This document shows, one piece after another, positions 36,801-45,416 of a stretch of 64,000 nucleotides of DNA. The notes under the pieces were generated by a model that was given only the letters and a program-made list of their open reading frames with translations, was not told the DNA's origin and ran no database searches. This DNA comes from Microvirga arabica (GTDB lineage Bacteria; Pseudomonadota; Alphaproteobacteria; Rhizobiales; Beijerinckiaceae): contig NZ_JAFBID010000004.1 in assembly GCF_016811235.1 (NCBI RefSeq), positions 98,845-162,844 on the forward strand, read 5' to 3'. The position numbers were made by a program, and so were the translations under genes. Each line of letters opens with the position of its first letter. Position 1 is the stretch's first letter.

Positions 36801-37349
36801 TACTGACCTCCTCCTGAAGAAGTGCGATCTGAAGCTTATAAGCCCTGCCGGTGCGTTCACAGTTCGGGCATAGCCGGACGACTGATTCGGAAGCGTTGCC
36901 GCAGCCGCGCCGATTGAACTTCCGGCTCCAATGCTAGCATGCATATGCCCAATGCAGATGTTAACGGGCAGGATGACAACTCCATTGCACTGAATAGCAA
37001 CCATTGTATTACGACCACTCGTCCGGCCGATTACGATTATGTCATCTTCCTTGCGCTGTGCGACGCCCCTCGGCTTGCGTTCCGTTGCCAACTACAGTCT
37101 ACGATCTGGTCGCACCCAGTCGCACGGAAAAACGGGAGAACGGCCGTACCCTGTCCATCCCTCAAAGGACACCTGTTAGATGGGCCCCATCCAACTGGCC
37201 TCGTTTCCTTCGTAGTGCGCTTCTACCAGCAGGAAGCCTACGGTCAGGAGATAGGCGGCTGCTTCAATATAACTGCTTCGGTAACCTACTCAATCTGCAT
37301 CGAATGATCATCGCTCACTACCGACGTTTCAGATCATACGACTTGCCCT
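36801..37349. other. Gene-free stretch
   Basis: No supported gene between the minus-strand pair and the PRC gene. Confidence 0.45.
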
Positions 37350-37895
37350 TTATTCGTCGACATACGCTGGCGCACTTCGAAGTTGGTCGACCGATAGCGT
37401 TAATACCATCCTTTCCGGTACGATCGCCTTGCTGACCCTGTGGTCGTTTCTTGCTCTTGCCGCACCTTGTGTCTCCGGGGATAGCCCAACACTCGGAACA
37501 GTACCACTGGTTGCAGTCATCTCGTGTGGATCAAGTCGAACGGCCCGCGGAGAAACAGCGATGCGGCGCTCGCCGATGCCGAGGAAGCCGCCCACCTCAA
37601 TCACAAGAGCCTCAATCCGGCCATTCCGGTTGATGAGAACGTCCTCAACTTCGCCAACATCCTCGCCGTTTGGATTGTAGATCCTTTCGCCGAGGAGATC
37701 CGAGGCCCGCACGACCCAAGGATTGCGTCGAGGCAAGAAGTGAATTGGTCCAGGTGCAACTAGTGGTCCGGCGAACCCGGCACTCTGCTCGCTGGCTGCC
37801 GGAAGGGTTGGAGCAACCGTTGATGGCTCTTGCGCAGTAGCGTCGGACATCAGGAGCGTTGAAAGGATACAAATTGGAACCAGATTGGGCCTCAT
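37350..37895 (-). CDS. Exported PRC-barrel protein
   Basis: A 181-residue protein. The signal peptide is MRPNLVPICILSTLLMSDAT, cleaved near TAQ. A Pro/Ala linker is followed by a PRC barrel at residues 62-125 (VRASDLLGERIYNPNGEDVG, RIEALVIEVGGFLGIGERRI). A C-terminal part with MVLTLSVDQLRSAPAY is similar in position to the tail of 41534-42316. AGGAG is six bases before the ATG. Upstream at 37932-37956 the minus strand reads AGAAC-N17-cGTT, one base off the EcfG consensus. Confidence 0.85.
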   Translation of the reverse strand: MRPNLVPICILSTLLMSDATAQEPSTVAPTLPAASEQSAGFAGPLVAPGPIHFLPRRNPWVVRASDLLGERIYNPNGEDVGEVEDVLINRNGRIEALVIEVGGFLGIGERRIAVSPRAVRLDPHEMTATSGTVPSVGLSPETQGAARARNDHRVSKAIVPERMVLTLSVDQLRSAPAYVDE

Positions 37896-38134
37896 GACGA
37901 ACTCCTAGGATCCGAGTGGCTTCCTAAAGCTAACGGCGGCGAGAAATCACGGTTCTAGTATCGCGCGGGTCAGACCATACGTGGGTGCCCGAACTCCGTC
38001 CACTGCCGTACATGATCTCTAGGGAGCTTCAGCTCAACCCTGCGAACTAACCCCGGCACGGCCAGTTGGATTTTATATCCATGAGAGCCGTGTGCGGGCA
38101 CATCTCGGCACGAGCACAATCCACGGAGCGCAAG

Positions 38135-38284
38135 ATGCAAGAGTTCGTAATACAGAATTGGTTGCCACTGTTGTTAGCGGTTGCTGCGGCTGCAAGCTGG
38201 GTATTCCACGCTAGACAGCACTCCGCCCGGTTTGGAGCCGTTCGGGTAAGGACGCTTTCCGCTCGATCAGGCCGGCGCCGCTAG
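38135..38284 (+). CDS. 49-residue single-helix membrane protein
   Basis: MQEFVIQNWLPLLLAVAAAA starts with a helix, followed by a basic tail (SARFGAVRVRTLSARSGRRR). GGAG is six bases before the ATG. It is convergent with the tiny gene at 38298-38459; the 7-bp hairpin at 38281-38301 spans both stops. Confidence 0.5.
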   Translation: MQEFVIQNWLPLLLAVAAAASWVFHARQHSARFGAVRVRTLSARSGRRR

Positions 38285-38301
38285 CCCCTTGTCAGGGCTA
38301 G
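38281..38301. terminator. Small bidirectional hairpin between convergent tiny genes
   Basis: CTAGCCC and GGGCTAG are separated by 7 bases and include the stop codons of both flanking genes. Confidence 0.4.
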
Positions 38302-38459
38302 TCCATCATGTGGCAAATGGCATGCACGAGATCATCTGAGCATCGATTGAGAGTCTTCAGACGGTCGATCAAGACATCCAGCTCCGTCATCTGCTCATCC
38401 TGTTGATGGACTGCGCGTTGGCTGAGCGCCTCATCCATTGAGTGCGAATGATCGGGCAT
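38298..38459 (-). CDS. 53-residue acidic helical protein
   Basis: ATG at 38459 with GGAGG at good spacing. The product, MPDHSHSMDEALSQRAVHQQ, DEQMTELDVLIDRLKTLNRC, then SDDLVHAICHMMD, is one or two amphipathic helices with His and Cys near the end. No family was recognised. The strong ribosome-binding site and balanced composition support it. Confidence 0.6.
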   Translation of the reverse strand: MPDHSHSMDEALSQRAVHQQDEQMTELDVLIDRLKTLNRCSDDLVHAICHMMD

Positions 38460-38896
38460 TATCGCCTCCGTAGTACCAACCCCACGTTGCTTCCGCCTGC
38501 CGGTCTCGTCAATCGGGCTAGCCGGCGGACACTCGGCGGATGGTCGTCGATCGTACTGAATTCCTTCAATTCATCGACGCGGCCCGGATCCTAAGGCAGG
38601 CTTAGTGGATAAACTCGTCTTTGATGTTTTTAAGAACGTGCAGAAGACCCGAAGTGAGAGGTTCGGTGCGAACCCATGACATGAGGCTGTCTGTTATTTT
38701 ACATCACTAACCTAGGATCTGGGTCACTTTGAGTTCCGTGGTCAGACTTGACCCCTTCCTGCATTGGACCCGTCAGGGTACCGCGGTCCGTCCGATGCCG
38801 GAACGACCCGAAACGTCTACCGAGCCGTTGCGGACGAGCAGCTGGAATTATTCGGAGGTGTTCAGGATCGAGTTAGTATAGATTGAAGGAGACATT
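38460..38896. other. Gene-free stretch
   Basis: No supported gene; low GC around 38580-38720. Confidence 0.45.
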
Positions 38897-39643
38897 ATGA
38901 AGGGAGAATACGTTTTCGATCTGCATCGAATTCTCCTTGGCGAAATGTCTTGGTTCTTCCTAGCCGAGATCGTGCTGAGGACAGCGATTGTCTACTCCTA
39001 CGCTCTGTTCGTGGTCCGCGCGATTGGAAAGCGGGGGATGGGACAACTCGCTCCCTTCGACTTCGTCATCATAATCGCTCTGGGCTCTGCTGTCGGCGAT
39101 CCGATGTTCTATCCGAATGTCCCGCTGCTCCACGCCCTCGTTGCTGTGACTGGTATCGTGTTTCTGACCCGTGGCGTGGCGCATCTGACGCAGCGGTCTA
39201 AGCATGCGGAGGAACTCGTCTCAGCAGACGCGGTCCGTCTTGTGCGAGACGGTATCATGGACCTCAGGGTGATGAGACGGGAGGGTATCGCCCGGCAGGA
39301 GTTGTTCGAGACGCTGAGAAGTGCTGGAGTCGATCAACTCGGAGATGTTGAAAGGGCCTACTTGGAGCCGAGCGGCAAGATCAGCGTCTTCCGGCAACCA
39401 CCCACCCGCGCACGAGCCGGATTGCCCCTGCTGCCTGAGAGCGTAGAGGGACCGCTGCGCACTTACAAGGAAAGGGAGACTGTCTTGATCGGCGGCTGCT
39501 ACACCTGCTGGGAATGCGGCTATGCAGCGTCCTTCGCTCCAGGCGCAACGTTCCCAAGCTGTCCATGCTGCCAATGCGGAAAGTGGGTCCAGGCCGTGAC
39601 CGGCGCTCACGAGGCGCTCACGAACGTTGCATCCTCCGAGTGA
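38897..39643 (+). CDS. DUF421 membrane protein with C-terminal zinc-ribbon-like tail
   Basis: A 248-residue protein. It has three N-terminal helices (FFLAEIVLRTAIVYSYALFV, FDFVIIIALGSAVGDPMF, LLHALVAVTGIVFLTRGVAH) and a YetF domain (VRLVRDGIMDLRVMRREGIA, RSAGVDQLGDVERAYLEPSG, KISVFR). An extra 50-residue tail holds seven cysteines in a tight cluster (GGCYTCWECG, SCPCCQCGKW), which looks like a rubredoxin- or zinc-ribbon-like metal site. The other DUF421 gene (30949) lacks the tail. GAAGGAG precedes the ATG. Confidence 0.87.
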   Translation: MKGEYVFDLHRILLGEMSWFFLAEIVLRTAIVYSYALFVVRAIGKRGMGQLAPFDFVIIIALGSAVGDPMFYPNVPLLHALVAVTGIVFLTRGVAHLTQRSKHAEELVSADAVRLVRDGIMDLRVMRREGIARQELFETLRSAGVDQLGDVERAYLEPSGKISVFRQPPTRARAGLPLLPESVEGPLRTYKERETVLIGGCYTCWECGYAASFAPGATFPSCPCCQCGKWVQAVTGAHEALTNVASSE

Positions 39644-39662
39644 GGATCCATTAAAGGACGGA

Positions 39663-39918
39663 TCACCAAAGGTAAGGACGCAGTAAAAGAGCAGCCGTCG
39701 TGTGAGCACCTCCCTGCTTCAGAAGCAGCATCTCACTCTTATGCTCCGCCTGGGTTTGTACCAAGTGTGTGCCACCCAAGTCGGCGACAAACTCGACTGA
39801 TTTCGTCCCGACAACGCCTGCTGCCCGCTTGGCGGCCGCCTCGATGGGTCGTAACGTAGCTCGATGGCACTCGTGCCAAGTCCCAATACTCCAATATCGC
39901 TTCGGTCTTCATCGTCAT
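39663..39918 (-). pseudogene. Possible frameshifted small gene
   Basis: From ATG 39918 the first codons give MTMKTEAILEYWDLA. Continuing in that frame gives an Arg/Gly-rich tail, while one base over the sequence reads RPIEAAAKRAAGVVGTKSVE, FVADLGGTHLVQTQAEHKSE, MLLLKQGGAHTTAALLL to a stop at 39663. The switch would lie near 39870-39890. Either a frameshift mutation, a sequencing error or two separate frames would explain it. Confidence 0.35.
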
Positions 39919-40055
39919 GGGCGCGCTCCACATACCCAATCCTCCTTCCATTCCGGCAGAGCGTCGAGTTCTGCCTTGGTCGTGGTGTGCAGCAGTAAGT
40001 CGTTGCCGCGCCAGTACATGCGGCTGAGATCAATCCGGCGCCTTTCCCTCGACAT
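39915..40055 (-). CDS. 46-residue hypothetical protein
   Basis: MSRERRRIDLSRMYWRGNDL, then LLHTTTKAELDALPEWKEDW. No clear domain and no strong ribosome-binding site. Its stop overlaps the ATG at 39918 (ATGA), which suggests a coupled pair with the possible frameshifted gene downstream. Confidence 0.35.
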   Translation of the reverse strand: MSRERRRIDLSRMYWRGNDLLLHTTTKAELDALPEWKEDWVCGARP

Positions 40056-40557
40056 GTCGAGGCCCCAATTGCTATCACAGCACACAGGTTCCCGGATGGG
40101 CCGCCGGCTACGGTCATGATTGTGCCTTGCCCCTCGGCATCGTGCCCTCGTCGATTTGACTTGGAGGTGGGAGTTGCCGGGCAGTATCTGGTATGAGAGC
40201 GGTCCCCAGCAGGCGATCAATCGTCATGTGCAGTCGTTCCACACCAGCGTGGAATGATAGAAGACGCCGTTGGTCGTTCGACCGTCAGGGCGAGAACGCA
40301 CAGGTGTCGTCACGCTGGACCGCCGTTTCTTCGAGGGTTGGGTGCAGCCTCCTCGCCCAGTAACATCTCGCTCCTTCCTCTGACTGGAGAATCGTCCGCG
40401 AGCGTACCTAGCGCAGTGGCGCAAAGGGAACGATCCATCAGGCGTCTTGCTCTTCACAAAAGAGCACCACCATCCTCCACGTGTGAGTGAGGGATCACGT
40501 GCATCAAACAGTCGTCCTCTGGCCGGGGCCATGGGGATCTTCGGAGGAGGCATTTCG
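40056..40557. other. Gene-free stretch
   Basis: No supported gene upstream of the PRC gene at 40558. The GGAAC at 40427 has no GTT at the required spacing. Confidence 0.45.
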
Positions 40558-41157
40558 ATGGGAAAGCGCATCTTGGTCGGGTCACTGGCGATCACCGCGC
40601 TCGCAGGAGCATTCATGAGCCTTGGCTATGCTCAGAGTGAACAGGGGCGCATAGAGTGTGATCGGCTCATCAGCGCACTCGAAGGCATGGCGCCTGCCGA
40701 GGCGTATGAAGCGCTCCAGAAAATGCGCGTATATCGGCAGGGTAGTCGCTACCAGGCCTGCGTCGACACCGGGGCGACATTGCAAACCCGCTCTTCGGGG
40801 CATGCAAGTCTTCGGGCCGAACAGTTCGCAGGAATGGATGTGTTCAATGAAAAGCGTGAGCAGGTGGGCTACGTCGACCGTTTGGCGCAGGGCAGGGATC
40901 AGCGCATTTATGTGCTCATGACATACCGTGGGCCTCGTTGGCCCGGGAACAAGCAGGTGGCTATACCTCTAGAGCGCATGACGTTGGATGGTGGCAGGCT
41001 GCTGCTACCCGGAATTGGAGAGCAGGATCTTCTTGCGATGCCTGCAGTCCCTGCAGACGGCGGAGTGTACCGGTCGCTCCAGAGCTCTGAACCCGTTGCC
41101 GTCCCGCGCTACGACGCATCTGCAACCAAGACTGGAGATATCCGGCGCCGGCCGTAA
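40558..41157 (+). CDS. Exported PRC-barrel-like protein with helical N-terminal part
   Basis: A 199-residue protein. The signal peptide is ILVGSLAITALAGAFMSLGY, cleaved near YAQ. A short helical region (CDRLISALEGMAPAEAYEAL) contains Cys. A PRC barrel is at residues 90-160 (QFAGMDVFNEKREQVGYVDR, RIYVLMTYRGPRWPGNKQVA, RMTLDGGRLLLPGIGEQDL). It replaces the usual GFLGLG loop by RWPG. GGAGGAGG lies about 8 bases before the ATG. Confidence 0.8.
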   Translation: MGKRILVGSLAITALAGAFMSLGYAQSEQGRIECDRLISALEGMAPAEAYEALQKMRVYRQGSRYQACVDTGATLQTRSSGHASLRAEQFAGMDVFNEKREQVGYVDRLAQGRDQRIYVLMTYRGPRWPGNKQVAIPLERMTLDGGRLLLPGIGEQDLLAMPAVPADGGVYRSLQSSEPVAVPRYDASATKTGDIRRRP

Positions 41158-41290
41158 CTGCAAGTGGGCTTGCTGCAAAGGTCTCGCCGGGACGAACGCC
41201 CATGCAGATGCAACGGCGCAAGCACTTCACAGAGCCTGCTGCATCTATGGGGGCTGGCAGCCCGTGCGACGGGTTCCGAAAGGGACGGCG

Positions 41291-41515
41291 CTAATAGCGT
41301 GTGGAGGGTTTTGGAGCAGGGGGTGAGTTGCTCCCTCCCGTCACTCCAACTGTCGCTCTCCATGGAGCATGCCTCAAGGGCCCGCGACCATCCCCCTCTA
41401 GGGAGGCATCTTTCCCACGTGTGCTCGCCCCTACAAGGAATACGCCAGCCACAACGCCACTCAGGGCCGCAATGACTAGAAAGATGCGTTGACCGGGGAT
41501 TGGGATTGCCACCAA
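41291..41515 (-). CDS. Possible small membrane protein
   Basis: A frame of 74 codons from TTG/GTG, starting 19 bases after the stop of the PRC gene 41534-42316. It has one clear helix (IFLVIAALSGVVAGVFLVGA) followed by a basic Gly/Pro-rich tail. GGGGA precedes the start. It is plausible as a coupled tail gene but not certain. Confidence 0.4.
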   Translation of the reverse strand: MVAIPIPGQRIFLVIAALSGVVAGVFLVGASTRGKDASLEGDGRGPLRHAPWRATVGVTGGSNSPPAPKPSTRY

Positions 41516-41533
41516 TCCCCGGATGCCTCTTGT

Positions 41534-42316
41534 TCAGAGGACGTCGTCGTTGAACTTGTCATAGTCCACAGTCGGGGCTGCCGCAGCAAGCTCCGGGCTG
41601 TCGTAGGGCAAGGCGTAGTAGTCAAGCGTCGGATACCAACCATAACCCCAACCGTAGTACGGATAGCCATATAGGCCCGCGGCGTAAGCGACATCCCGGT
41701 TAACCAAGGTCGCCATGAGTTGCCCGTCGCGGCTGAACACAACATCGGTGACGTAGCCGAAGCCGAGACCATTCCGCAGGCGGGCGTAGTCCCCGATCAA
41801 CTCGGACACCCGCCACTCCCGTGGGCCAGTAGCGACCCAGTTTGGTCCGTCGAAGAGACCGAGATCCTCTGCCCGCTCTTCAGTCAGCGAAACCTTGATC
41901 CCGTCCTGTGCGGCGGTCATGTCAACTTTGTTCCACGGTACGCGGAATGCCGCATCACCGATACCAAGAAATCCACCGCCAACTACAACAAGCGCAGTGA
42001 TCTTTCCATCGGGGCCGACCAGGATGTTCTCGACCTCACCGAGTTGTTCGCCCTTAGGACCGTAAACGTCCTCATCGAGCAACGCCGCAGCGCGCCAACC
42101 CTTATACAGCACATCAGGTCCGATCAGGTTAACCTTATCCGCTGCATCCTTCGAGATGAGGGAGAGGCCCTGCTGAGGCGCAGGCTTCACTGCTTCCGCG
42201 GCAGGTTTTGGTGCGGGCGTTGACTTCGATGCCCCCTGACCTTGCTGTGCATGGGCGGCGACAGGCAGTGCCAGGAGGCCCAAAGCCGCTGATACTTTGA
42301 GCGAGAGTTCGCGCAT
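41534..42316 (-). CDS. Exported protein with two PRC-barrel domains
   Basis: A 260-residue protein. The signal peptide is MRELSLKVSAALGLLALPVA, cleaved after AHAQ. A Pro/Ala linker is followed by PRC one at about 72-145 (WRAAALLDEDVYGPKGEQLG, ITALVVVGGGFLGIGDAAFR) and PRC two at 168-215 (WRVSELIGDYARLRNGLGFG, LMATLVNRD). A Tyr/Gly-rich stretch (YGYPYYGWGYGWYPTLDYYA) and an acidic end follow. This pattern is known from Bradyrhizobium-type photosystem or stress PRC proteins. GGAG precedes the ATG. Confidence 0.87.
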   Translation of the reverse strand: MRELSLKVSAALGLLALPVAAHAQQGQGASKSTPAPKPAAEAVKPAPQQGLSLISKDAADKVNLIGPDVLYKGWRAAALLDEDVYGPKGEQLGEVENILVGPDGKITALVVVGGGFLGIGDAAFRVPWNKVDMTAAQDGIKVSLTEERAEDLGLFDGPNWVATGPREWRVSELIGDYARLRNGLGFGYVTDVVFSRDGQLMATLVNRDVAYAAGLYGYPYYGWGYGWYPTLDYYALPYDSPELAAAAPTVDYDKFNDDVL

Positions 42317-42970
42317 GCTTTAACTCCATTGGATTGAGAACGTCGCATCGAGTGCGAGGATCTTCGTGTTTCATGACAAAGGGCTGCTTCCGACTGAAGA
42401 AATGCACACAGCCACTGCTGATGGAACGTGTAGATGCGGCAGATGCTCCGGCGACGGCCGGTGGAGATGTCGCTTCCCGGTACACACCCGTACTGCGCTC
42501 GGAGCCAAGCAGTCCGGCAGCCTTCATGCCAAGAAAGAGTTTGGCAGCGTCAGCTAACAACAAGCGGCTAGGAAGGCTTCTATGCTTTACCTCATGCGCT
42601 GTTGGCCAGCACTTGCCACTTCAGCCCGCCTTGCAACGCCACAGGTGGCAATATGCAGCAGCACCGTGCCCTTCTTGTGCCACTCAGGGAAATTATTGAA
42701 GCGTGGAGAGTGTCTTAGGTGAAGGATGCAACGTGTATGTTTATCACCGTAGCATACGGGTGTGTGCGATGATGGATCTGCACGGTTGCCAACCCGAGCA
42801 GGGGTCTGAGACGCCACCGGGCAGGCGGGTTATTCACCTTCTGAGGCAGCAATCTCCTTGCTCTGAACGTGGATTTTGCGCGTTGGTGCAGTTCGGCTCG
42901 ATATTGAAGAGGAGGTGGAGATTATGCCGTGGACACGCTCTCAATTGGTGCCTAGAAGCAGGGCTGGACC
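42317..42970. other. Gene-poor stretch
   Basis: No supported gene. Frames such as 42703-43008 and 42135-42563 are overlapped by better genes or lack ribosome-binding sites. Confidence 0.45.
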
Positions 42971-43930
42971 TCACCGCCTCTGTCCCAGGACGGCGGATGC
43001 CGTCTTGAGCCCGTCTCCGTTCGTCTCAAGCGCAAGCCCGAAATGAGTGAAATCGCGGCTCAGGAGGCGGCTTCTATAGCCCGGGTCTTCAAGCCATTGT
43101 CCCACGAAATGCCGAATGTCTCCCTCGGTCGGCTCCGTGCCGCACCCCCCACAGCGGCCAAGGATTGCGGCCAAGGATTGCCAGTTGCGGGGTGCATCAG
43201 CGGCCAGGACAGCTGAGAGACGACCCTGTAGATCAAAATTCGACATGTCCTGGTCGGCTTGTGGCGCCAGCTTCGAAGCGGCGCGGGCCAAGGTCGGATC
43301 GGCCTCCAGGGGCCTACGGCCATTGTCACTGCGCTCTCTGTTGATCTGTTGGAGTGCTAGAGCGGTCTGGTCATCGGCCCCTGTCACTATGGACGCTCCA
43401 CCTGGCTGCACTTCTCTCGGTGTGCCGGCCCCCGCGAAGGTCTGAACGGCATAGAGAGCCTGATTGGGGGCAGCTATGATGCCGAAGCCGAACCGATCCA
43501 GACCTCTCCGCAGGATGTTCTCGCGATGCGGTGGGCTGTTCATCCAACCCCTATGCAGCTTCGCGACGCTTTCCTCCGTCGGCGGGGAGGGGCAGCCCTG
43601 GCAACGTGCAATATTCTCTGCGATCACGTGCCAACGGCTGCCGCCGGCCTTGGAGTAGCGGTCGGCGACCGTATTACCCTGCGGCGATGTATGGGCGTAG
43701 TAGTTTCGCTGCAGCATGTCCTGTGCATGGCTCTGAGCCGCCTCGTTCAGAGCCGGCCCGAGCGAGAGGGGCTCCAATCCGAGTTCCTGCCGCTCCCTGT
43801 TGACAAGTTCGAGAGCTTTCTGCCGGAGCTGATCCAAGTTGCCCGTCTCAGCCGCAGTCATTGGCGCGGACCAGCCGACGAGGCTCGCGACAATAGTGAG
43901 GGCCGAGGCGAGACAACGAAGGCGCCTCAA
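42971..43930 (-). CDS. Exported protein with two CAP (SCP-like) domains, second degenerate
   Basis: A 319-residue protein. The signal peptide is MRRLRCLASALTIVASLVGW, cleaved near TAA. CAP domain one (residues 30-170) keeps the family cavity motifs: LVNRERQELGLEPL, AAQSHAQDMLQRNYYAHTSP, IAENIARC and WMNSPPHRENIL. CAP domain two (190-315) has the fold pattern (LQQINRERSDNGRRPLEADP, WLEDPGYRSRLLSRDFTHFG) but lacks the His and Glu residues. Both halves carry a Cys-x-Gly-Cys (CQGC, CGGC). The TTG start overlaps the stop of the upstream gene (TTGA), so it is translationally coupled. Domain duplication followed by decay is inferred. Confidence 0.87.
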   Translation of the reverse strand: MRRLRCLASALTIVASLVGWSAPMTAAETGNLDQLRQKALELVNRERQELGLEPLSLGPALNEAAQSHAQDMLQRNYYAHTSPQGNTVADRYSKAGGSRWHVIAENIARCQGCPSPPTEESVAKLHRGWMNSPPHRENILRRGLDRFGFGIIAAPNQALYAVQTFAGAGTPREVQPGGASIVTGADDQTALALQQINRERSDNGRRPLEADPTLARAASKLAPQADQDMSNFDLQGRLSAVLAADAPRNWQSLAAILGRCGGCGTEPTEGDIRHFVGQWLEDPGYRSRLLSRDFTHFGLALETNGDGLKTASAVLGQRR

Positions 43931-44109
43931 CCGTGCAATCCACTCGTGATGTCAGTGTCGAACCCAGGAACCCTAGTCGTCCTACCTTCACAGCCCTCAA
44001 AAATCTGCGCTCTCACAGCGCCAGATACCTCTAGGAGGCCGGCCAGCGACGCGGCGATAAGGAACAACCCGAGAGGCCGGCGGCAGAATGGATCTGACAG
44101 CAATGGCAT
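43927..44109 (-). CDS. 60-residue exported peptide, coupled to the CAP gene
   Basis: The signal peptide is RRPLGLFLIAASLAGLLEVS, cleaved near VRA. About 25 mature residues (QIFEGCEGRTTRVPGFDTDI) contain one Cys. AGGAG is six bases before the ATG at 44109. The stop shares bases with the CAP gene start. No family was recognised. Confidence 0.65.
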   Translation of the reverse strand: MPLLSDPFCRRPLGLFLIAASLAGLLEVSGAVRAQIFEGCEGRTTRVPGFDTDITSGLHG

Positions 44110-44280
44110 CTTCGTCTCCTGAATTCGACCAGCGTTGACATCATCTCGGTCCCGTAGCGCCATCCTGCGCCGTTGATCGCATCTGAACCAGCATACCCGC
44201 AAGATCGCTCGCCACCCTCGGTAAGGGGCAGCATGAATTCAGTTTCCAAATCTCGGGCTGGCGAAGTCACTCTCATGGCA

Positions 44281-44305
44281 AACATAGGGGCTGCGGGAGT
44301 GTTCC
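44281..44305 (-). promoter_or_regulatory. EcfG-type promoter motif before the CAP operon
   Basis: The minus strand reads GGAAC-N17-GTT, 172 bases before the ATG at 44109. The first genes downstream on that strand are the secreted peptide and the two-CAP protein. Confidence 0.45.
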
Positions 44306-44324
44306 TTTAAGTCTCGCCCATACC

Positions 44325-44822
44325 CTAAGAAGAGTACGCTCGGGGACATAGTTCATCGTGGTGTGCCGGCCGGTGGAACAGCGCCAGCGAAGCTTTCCTG
44401 CCGCGTAGCGTGCATTCGCCGGAAGCGCACCTGGTGCTTCGGCGAGCGGCTGGTGCCGCCCTCGATCCTGATAGGCGCTGCGGCGGCAGATTCGGCTCCA
44501 TGATAGTGATCTGCCCTCGCGAATTCAGAACTGACAGCTTGACTGTGATGACATGAGTTTCTGCCACAAATCTGGTCCGGGACGCCTCGTTCTCATGAGG
44601 GTCCTTCGGAAGGGCCAATGCGGTCCCGGTCGACAGGATGTTGAGGTCGTGAGGGTGCGGGTTGGCGTCTACAAGAGCTGAGAAGGTCGGTCCCCAGCGC
44701 CGCGCTATGGACGATAGGTTATTGCCGGGCGAGAGCGTGGTCGGGAACCGCACCTCCCTAGCGTGCCTGCCAGGACAGCCGAACTCGCCGAAACACGTTG
44801 CGCCCAAGAAGGCAGACTCCAA
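44325..44822 (-). CDS. LysM-like domain fragment or small LysM protein
   Basis: The reading contains a LysM motif at about residues 28-75 (TTLSPGNNLSSIARRWGPTF, SALVDANPHPHDLN, then LSTGTALALP). LysM domains bind peptidoglycan. The flanking parts are not convincing: the TTG start at 44822 has no ribosome-binding site and the C-terminal third is Arg/Ser-rich. It could be the remains of a longer LysM protein. Confidence 0.4.
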   Translation of the reverse strand: MESAFLGATCFGEFGCPGRHAREVRFPTTLSPGNNLSSIARRWGPTFSALVDANPHPHDLNILSTGTALALPKDPHENEASRTRFVAETHVITVKLSVLNSRGQITIMEPNLPPQRLSGSRAAPAARRSTRCASGECTLRGRKASLALFHRPAHHDELCPRAYSS

Positions 44823-45416
44823 GGAGGATTGAGGGCCCCGAAGGATTGGAGGGCTGAGACACTGCCTGACAGGTCGATTTCCGCCCCCACACGTCTAGGT
44901 GCAGCCTATGCTCCACCGACGCGGAGCAGGGAACCAACTTGCCTGTACAAACACAAATCGCAGACTTTGCAGGCATCACTTGAACGTAAGTAGGAATGGC
45001 TTCTGGCCTACTATGATGCCGTCCCTTCAGAGCGAAATGGTCCAGCTCCGTACAGGCAACGAGCAGATCGTTCGCTTTACCTAGGAACGACTGGCCTCGG
45101 CATTCTGTTCGACGCTTTGAGCATAGGTGCACCAGCTAGACGATAGGGAGAAGGACGATATCGCTGAGCCCGAACAGACCAGCGCCACCCACGATAATTC
45201 ACCGAAAATTCCAGCAGGGGTGAAGAGACATCATACCCGGCAGGGAGCGGGCACGACGGCGTTCTTAACGACATGCGCTTCTGTACAGGACCGGACCCCG
45301 CATCCATACTCCATCACATGGCATGTCTGAACGGTTTTCGCAGTCGTCTGGCTTCAAGCCAAAGAGGTCATCTAGCGGTGCAATGCAGATCCGAAGGCGA
45401 AGAGGAGATGCAAGAA
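44823..45416. other. Gene-poor stretch
   Basis: No supported gene between the LysM-like frame and the gene at 45417. Confidence 0.45.
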
